Position numbers and translations under genes: made by a program. From NCBI GenBank assembly GCA_044432925.1, contig JAWXUE010000003.1, positions 9,900-73,899 of the forward strand: a stretch of DNA of 64,000 nt, read 5' to 3'. Shown here piece after piece: positions 60,981 to 64,000 of the stretch. Origin of the DNA: JAWXUE01 sp044432925. GTDB lineage: Bacteria > Bacillota_I > Bacilli_A > Acholeplasmatales > Anaeroplasmataceae. Below the pieces are notes generated by a model. The model was not told the origin of the DNA and made no database searches. It saw only the letters and a list, made by a program, of their open reading frames with translations. The first letter of the stretch is position 1. Each line of letters starts with the position of its first letter.

Positions 60981-63306
60981 TATCATCACTCCCTTTCAAA
61001 ATATTTGTTTTTTCTAAATACACATTATCTTTTGTTTTCTTAAAGCAAATACTTTCATATTTACAGAACATACAAGATTCATTAACATTATTAATTAATT
61101 TAGGATTAATATCAAATTTAACTTGTTCGATATTACTAAACGCTTTATCAATTAAATTTTGAACTATAATTGCTAATTCATCAAATTTTTCTTGTGATAA
61201 AACTTTAGAGTATCTATCTAATTCACCTTTTTTATTAAGTTTTAATTTAGAAATCATTTCACTTTTTTCATAACTTTTATCTAACATTTCAATATTATCT
61301 TCACCAATTATATATCCTTGTAATTTTAAATCTTCATTTCTTTGTTTATCAATATGTACTTTAGGATTATAGTTAGGAGTTTTATTAGAAATCTTTTGAA
61401 GGAACATTCCTAAAACAACAGGATTATCAAATCTAGTTGTATTTTTTAACATATACGCATAAATAGGTAATTGTAAATTAAACCCTTCTTCTACATTATC
61501 TAAGGTAGATTTAATATGACCTGTCTTATAATCAATTACAGCTAAATAAGTATGATTAGGAGTTTTTCTATAAATTACTTTATCTACTAGCCCAACAAAT
61601 TCTCTATTAAATACTTTACGAGTTTTTTGTTCTACTTTTAATTCAGGAATAAACTCTGTTAATGCTGTATGAGTTTTTTGTTCTTTAATAATATCTAATG
61701 ACTCTATAAATTCATTAGTTAATTTATTATAGAAAAATAAATCTTTATTAGTAGTAAATTTCTCTTTAAATACTTCTAACTCATGTTTATAATCATAATC
61801 TTCATTTTCCATTTTTTCTAATATTTCATGTAATATCGTCCCAACATCAGCACTAAAATTACTATCATTAACTCTAATTTTTAATACTCTTTCTAAATAG
61901 AAAGCAAACGAACATTTATAATATGTAGTTAACGAAGTATAAGACAATTTAATGTTGTCATCTAGACGTTTTTTAATTAAATCAACATCTACTTTAGTAT
62001 AATCATTTTTATAAGAATTAAATAATTTTTCTATTAAATAATAGTACTTAAATATTTCAGTATTTAAAGTATCATATTTAATATACTCTTCTAAATAAAT
62101 AGCAACTTTTAATTTTGCATTTAATAAAGAAGACTCAACAAAAACACTTGGTGCTACTTCTTTAATTTTTAATATTTCTACTAATCTAGAAGCAATATAC
62201 TCTTTACTCTTAGTGCTAGTTTTATAAGAAAGATAAATATTTTTAATATTAAATAATTTCATTTTAATTTGTTCTAATTCAAGTTTTATTTTATCTTGAG
62301 TTGTATCTAAATTTATATTAGAAGTAATAACATCAGATAAAAATTGATCATCTTTAAATTCTTTAGGAATAGCACCTGAATTAAAGTTCATTACAAAAAC
62401 ATGATTATTTTCGTTAAATTGATAATTATAAAAATCTACTATTTCTATTGCATTATCAAATCTATCTTCATCAAATTTTAATTTTTCAAATTCATATAAA
62501 AATACATCTGTTAAATCACCCGTAGTATTTATATCATTTATTAAAGATATTATTTTTTTCACAATATCATTATTGTTAAATCTTTCTTTAACTAATGATA
62601 TTACTTCTTCTAAATTTTTATTTTCTTTATATAAATCTAAAAATTTATTAACAACAGGACTCGATAACAAACTATCATTTTTCTTAAAATTAATTTTAAT
62701 ATTATAAAATGAACTGTATCTTCTTAATAAATGAATGTAATTAGAATCAATATTACAAATTTTAATATCATTTAAAGAAACATTATTATTTAATAAATTA
62801 ATAATATTTTTAAAAGTATTATCTACCTCTTCATCAATATAATTATATTTAGTAACAGATAAATCTACCTCATCATAACTAACTTCTTCTATTGATACAG
62901 TAGTATATTTTCTAACCTCATCAATTAATAACATATCAGCCTTAGATAATAAATACCCCATAACTTTAACTTCATGTCTTTTTAAATAAAAAGGGAATAA
63001 ATTATCAAAAGTTAATAAATTATTTTTAATTAACTCTTTTTTCAATTCTCTTAATTTTTCTAAATTTTCATGTTTAAAGTCATTATCTACATAATATAAA
63101 TTATTTAGTAAAGTAACTGCAACACTGTATTTAACATTTAAGAAATCCCTAGCAAATAATTTAGCTTGTGTTTCAATTTTAAAAAACATCTTCTCTTTTA
63201 ATTGTTCTAATGTAATATAAAAATCTTCATTAATTAATTTTTTAGAATATAATGAAGATAATCTTTTCTTTTTAAAGTCATCAGGACATATAATTATTTG
63301 TTTCAT
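60949..63306 (-). CDS. addB: ATP-dependent helicase/deoxyribonuclease subunit B (short AddB/RexB type)
   Basis: Partner of AddA, 785 aa against about 1160 in B. subtilis. No Walker A motif is seen at the N-terminus (MKQIIICPDDFKKKR), as in RexB-like forms. The C-terminal nuclease has LHEILEKME, VGLVDKVIYR and AVIDYKTG. The Fe-S staple is complete: one Cys in YKCSFAFYLERVL and three in CMFCKYESIC. ATG 63306 is chosen with AGGAG nine bases upstream; TTG 63315 abuts that site. It is the first gene of the operon. Confidence 0.92.
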   Translation of the reverse strand: MKQIIICPDDFKKKRLSSLYSKKLINEDFYITLEQLKEKMFFKIETQAKLFARDFLNVKYSVAVTLLNNLYYVDNDFKHENLEKLRELKKELIKNNLLTFDNLFPFYLKRHEVKVMGYLLSKADMLLIDEVRKYTTVSIEEVSYDEVDLSVTKYNYIDEEVDNTFKNIINLLNNNVSLNDIKICNIDSNYIHLLRRYSSFYNIKINFKKNDSLLSSPVVNKFLDLYKENKNLEEVISLVKERFNNNDIVKKIISLINDINTTGDLTDVFLYEFEKLKFDEDRFDNAIEIVDFYNYQFNENNHVFVMNFNSGAIPKEFKDDQFLSDVITSNINLDTTQDKIKLELEQIKMKLFNIKNIYLSYKTSTKSKEYIASRLVEILKIKEVAPSVFVESSLLNAKLKVAIYLEEYIKYDTLNTEIFKYYYLIEKLFNSYKNDYTKVDVDLIKKRLDDNIKLSYTSLTTYYKCSFAFYLERVLKIRVNDSNFSADVGTILHEILEKMENEDYDYKHELEVFKEKFTTNKDLFFYNKLTNEFIESLDIIKEQKTHTALTEFIPELKVEQKTRKVFNREFVGLVDKVIYRKTPNHTYLAVIDYKTGHIKSTLDNVEEGFNLQLPIYAYMLKNTTRFDNPVVLGMFLQKISNKTPNYNPKVHIDKQRNEDLKLQGYIIGEDNIEMLDKSYEKSEMISKLKLNKKGELDRYSKVLSQEKFDELAIIVQNLIDKAFSNIEQVKFDINPKLINNVNESCMFCKYESICFKKTKDNVYLEKTNILKGSDDNVDETTETSN

Positions 63307-63327
63307 AAGTATCAACTCCTAAGTATA

Positions 63328-63333
63328 ATTATA
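63328..63333 (-). promoter_or_regulatory. Extended -10 of the addB operon
   Basis: TGGTATAAT on the minus strand, 22 bases before the addB start codon. No clear -35 stands at normal spacing. Confidence 0.6.
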
Positions 63334-63367
63334 CCATAAAACTACATTTTATTTTATTCTTTTTTAC

Positions 63368-63389
63368 TGTCAAGTTTTTTTACTTGACA
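63368..63389. repeat. Inverted repeat covering the rpsP -35 box
   Basis: TGTCAAGT (63368-63375) and ACTTGACA (63382-63389) form a perfect 8-bp inverted repeat with a six-T spacer. The right arm contains the rpsP -35 hexamer TTGACA; the left arm presents a second TTGACA on the minus strand. Confidence 0.8.
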
Positions 63390-63412
63390 CAAATGTTTTT
63401 TTAATATATAAT
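63384..63412 (+). promoter_or_regulatory. Consensus promoter of rpsP-khpA
   Basis: TTGACA (63384-63389), a 17-base spacer and TATAAT (63407-63412): a perfect vegetative promoter, as expected for a ribosomal protein gene. Confidence 0.92.
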
Positions 63413-63446
63413 GATATCATAAATAAAATATATGGAGGAATTACAA

Positions 63447-63713
63447 ATGGCTGTTAAATTAAGATTACAAAGAGTTGGGTCTCATAAAAACCCTCAATAC
63501 CGTGTTATTGCTACTGAAGCAAAAAGTCCTAGAGATGGTAGATTCATCGAAATCATCGGAACTTACAATCCAGTTGCTAACCCAGCAATCACTAAAATCA
63601 ACGAAGAGAAAGCTTTAAAATGGTTAGCTAATGGTGCTATCCCTACTGATACAGTAAAAAGTATCCTTTCTAAAGAAGGTATCGTTGCTAAATTTGCTGC
63701 ATCAAAAAAATAA
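63447..63713 (+). CDS. rpsP: 30S ribosomal protein S16
   Basis: Ribosomal protein of 88 aa. The opening AVKLRLQRVGSHKNPQYRVIATEAKSPRDGR is typical, and FIEIIGTYNPVANP and ALKWLANGAIPTDTVKSIL complete the family. The true start is ATG 63447; the ATG 15 bases upstream contains the GGAGG ribosome binding site. It is co-transcribed with khpA, 24 bases downstream. The genes that usually follow (rimM, trmD) are on the other strand about 7 kb away. Confidence 0.98.
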   Translation: MAVKLRLQRVGSHKNPQYRVIATEAKSPRDGRFIEIIGTYNPVANPAITKINEEKALKWLANGAIPTDTVKSILSKEGIVAKFAASKK

Positions 63714-63737
63714 TAAATTATAAAGAGGTGTAGTAAA

Positions 63738-63980
63738 ATGGTTAATTACGAAAGTTTAGTTAAAGCAATAGTTTCACCTTTAATCATTTTCGCCGAAGAT
63801 CTTAAGGTAGAATCTACTACTGATGGAGATATGATTGTTTTAGAAGTGTTTGTAAAACAAGAAGACTTAGGTAGAGTTATTGGTCGAAATGGAAAAATCG
63901 CTTCTGCGATCCGTACTTTAATGTATGCTTCTTCTTCTAAAGAAGGTAAAAAAGTTAGAGTTAATATTAACTCATTATAA
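63738..63980 (+). CDS. khpA: KH-domain RNA-binding protein KhpA
   Basis: An 80-aa RNA-binding protein with a single KH domain, the GxxG loop being GRVIGRNGKIASAIRTLM (about 48-65). KhpA works with KhpB in RNA-based control of cell division and envelope in Gram-positives. AAAGAGGTG precedes ATG. The order rpsP-khpA is conserved widely. A terminator follows the stop codon, so the operon ends here. Confidence 0.95.
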   Translation: MVNYESLVKAIVSPLIIFAEDLKVESTTDGDMIVLEVFVKQEDLGRVIGRNGKIASAIRTLMYASSSKEGKKVRVNINSL

Positions 63981-64000
63981 GAAGAGCTCTGCTCTTCTTT
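63979..64000 (+). terminator. Terminator after khpA
   Basis: AAGAAGAGC/GCTCTTCTT hairpin directly at the khpA stop codon, followed by T residues at the window end. Confidence 0.85.

Noticed and set aside
63368..63389. Inverted repeat as a terminator for addB or rpsP
   Set aside because: It lies upstream of both divergent genes, and its right arm is the -35 box of the rpsP promoter.
1..64000. CRISPR arrays, tRNA or rRNA genes, transposases, phage genes, toxin-antitoxin pairs
   Set aside because: No spaced repeats, cloverleaf-type sequences, or characteristic protein motifs were seen in any intergenic region or gene product.

Overview
The window comes from a strongly AT-rich Gram-positive bacterium of the Firmicutes/Bacilli type. 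Supporting signs are AGGAGG-type ribosome binding sites, lipobox (xxGC) lipoproteins, T-box leaders, a lysine riboswitch, CcpA with cre-like operators, Spx, AddAB and a Bacillus-like neighbourhood nadK-CYTH-spx. TGA is used as a stop (genes ending at 50586, 56336 and 60949) and tryptophan is TGG, so the Mycoplasma code does not apply. MurC and alanine racemase suggest that peptidoglycan is made. A lineage near Erysipelotrichia or related Bacilli is my guess only. A 100-N gap flanked by an identical 121-bp sequence shows this is a draft or metagenome scaffold.

Layout. 0-7.2 kb: clpP; an arginine T-box operon (M20 amidohydrolase plus polar amino acid ABC transporter); nadK; CYTH, spx and HD genes. 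7.2-14.8 kb: an oligopeptide ABC operon (oppABCDF) with a membrane protein at its end. 15-18.6 kb: trpS and a lysine-riboswitch-controlled ABC transporter. 18.7-25.8 kb: an operon-like run on the minus strand, murC, ccpA, T-box-tyrS, alr, diacylglycerol-kinase-like, APC permease (broken by the false gap).

25.9-53.8 kb is a large alpha-glucan island. It has a LacI-family regulator, malQ, malEFG with a co-operonic secreted protein that may bind starch, two paralogous pullulanases (one surface-anchored, one cytoplasmic), a GH133-type debranching enzyme, glycogen/maltodextrin phosphorylase, an amylase lipoprotein, a DUF1189 membrane protein, an RDD protein, a choline-kinase-like protein and a neopullulanase. 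The pathway reads as: cut starch or glycogen at the surface, import maltodextrins through MalEFG, debranch and phosphorolyse them inside. Its promoters carry two related LacI-type operators, one (TGTAAYCGRTTACA) probably for the local LacI protein and one (TGWAARCGYT) probably for CcpA. A MerR gene with a MacB-like ABC exporter sits inside the island and has a textbook 19-bp-spacer MerR promoter.

53.9-64 kb holds the normally contiguous rpsP-khpA-rimM-trmD-rplS set in rearranged form: rplS, then an operon addB-addA-EEP-rimM-trmD-PPC on the minus strand, with rpsP-khpA diverging from it. No tRNA, rRNA, CRISPR array, transposase or phage gene was seen.
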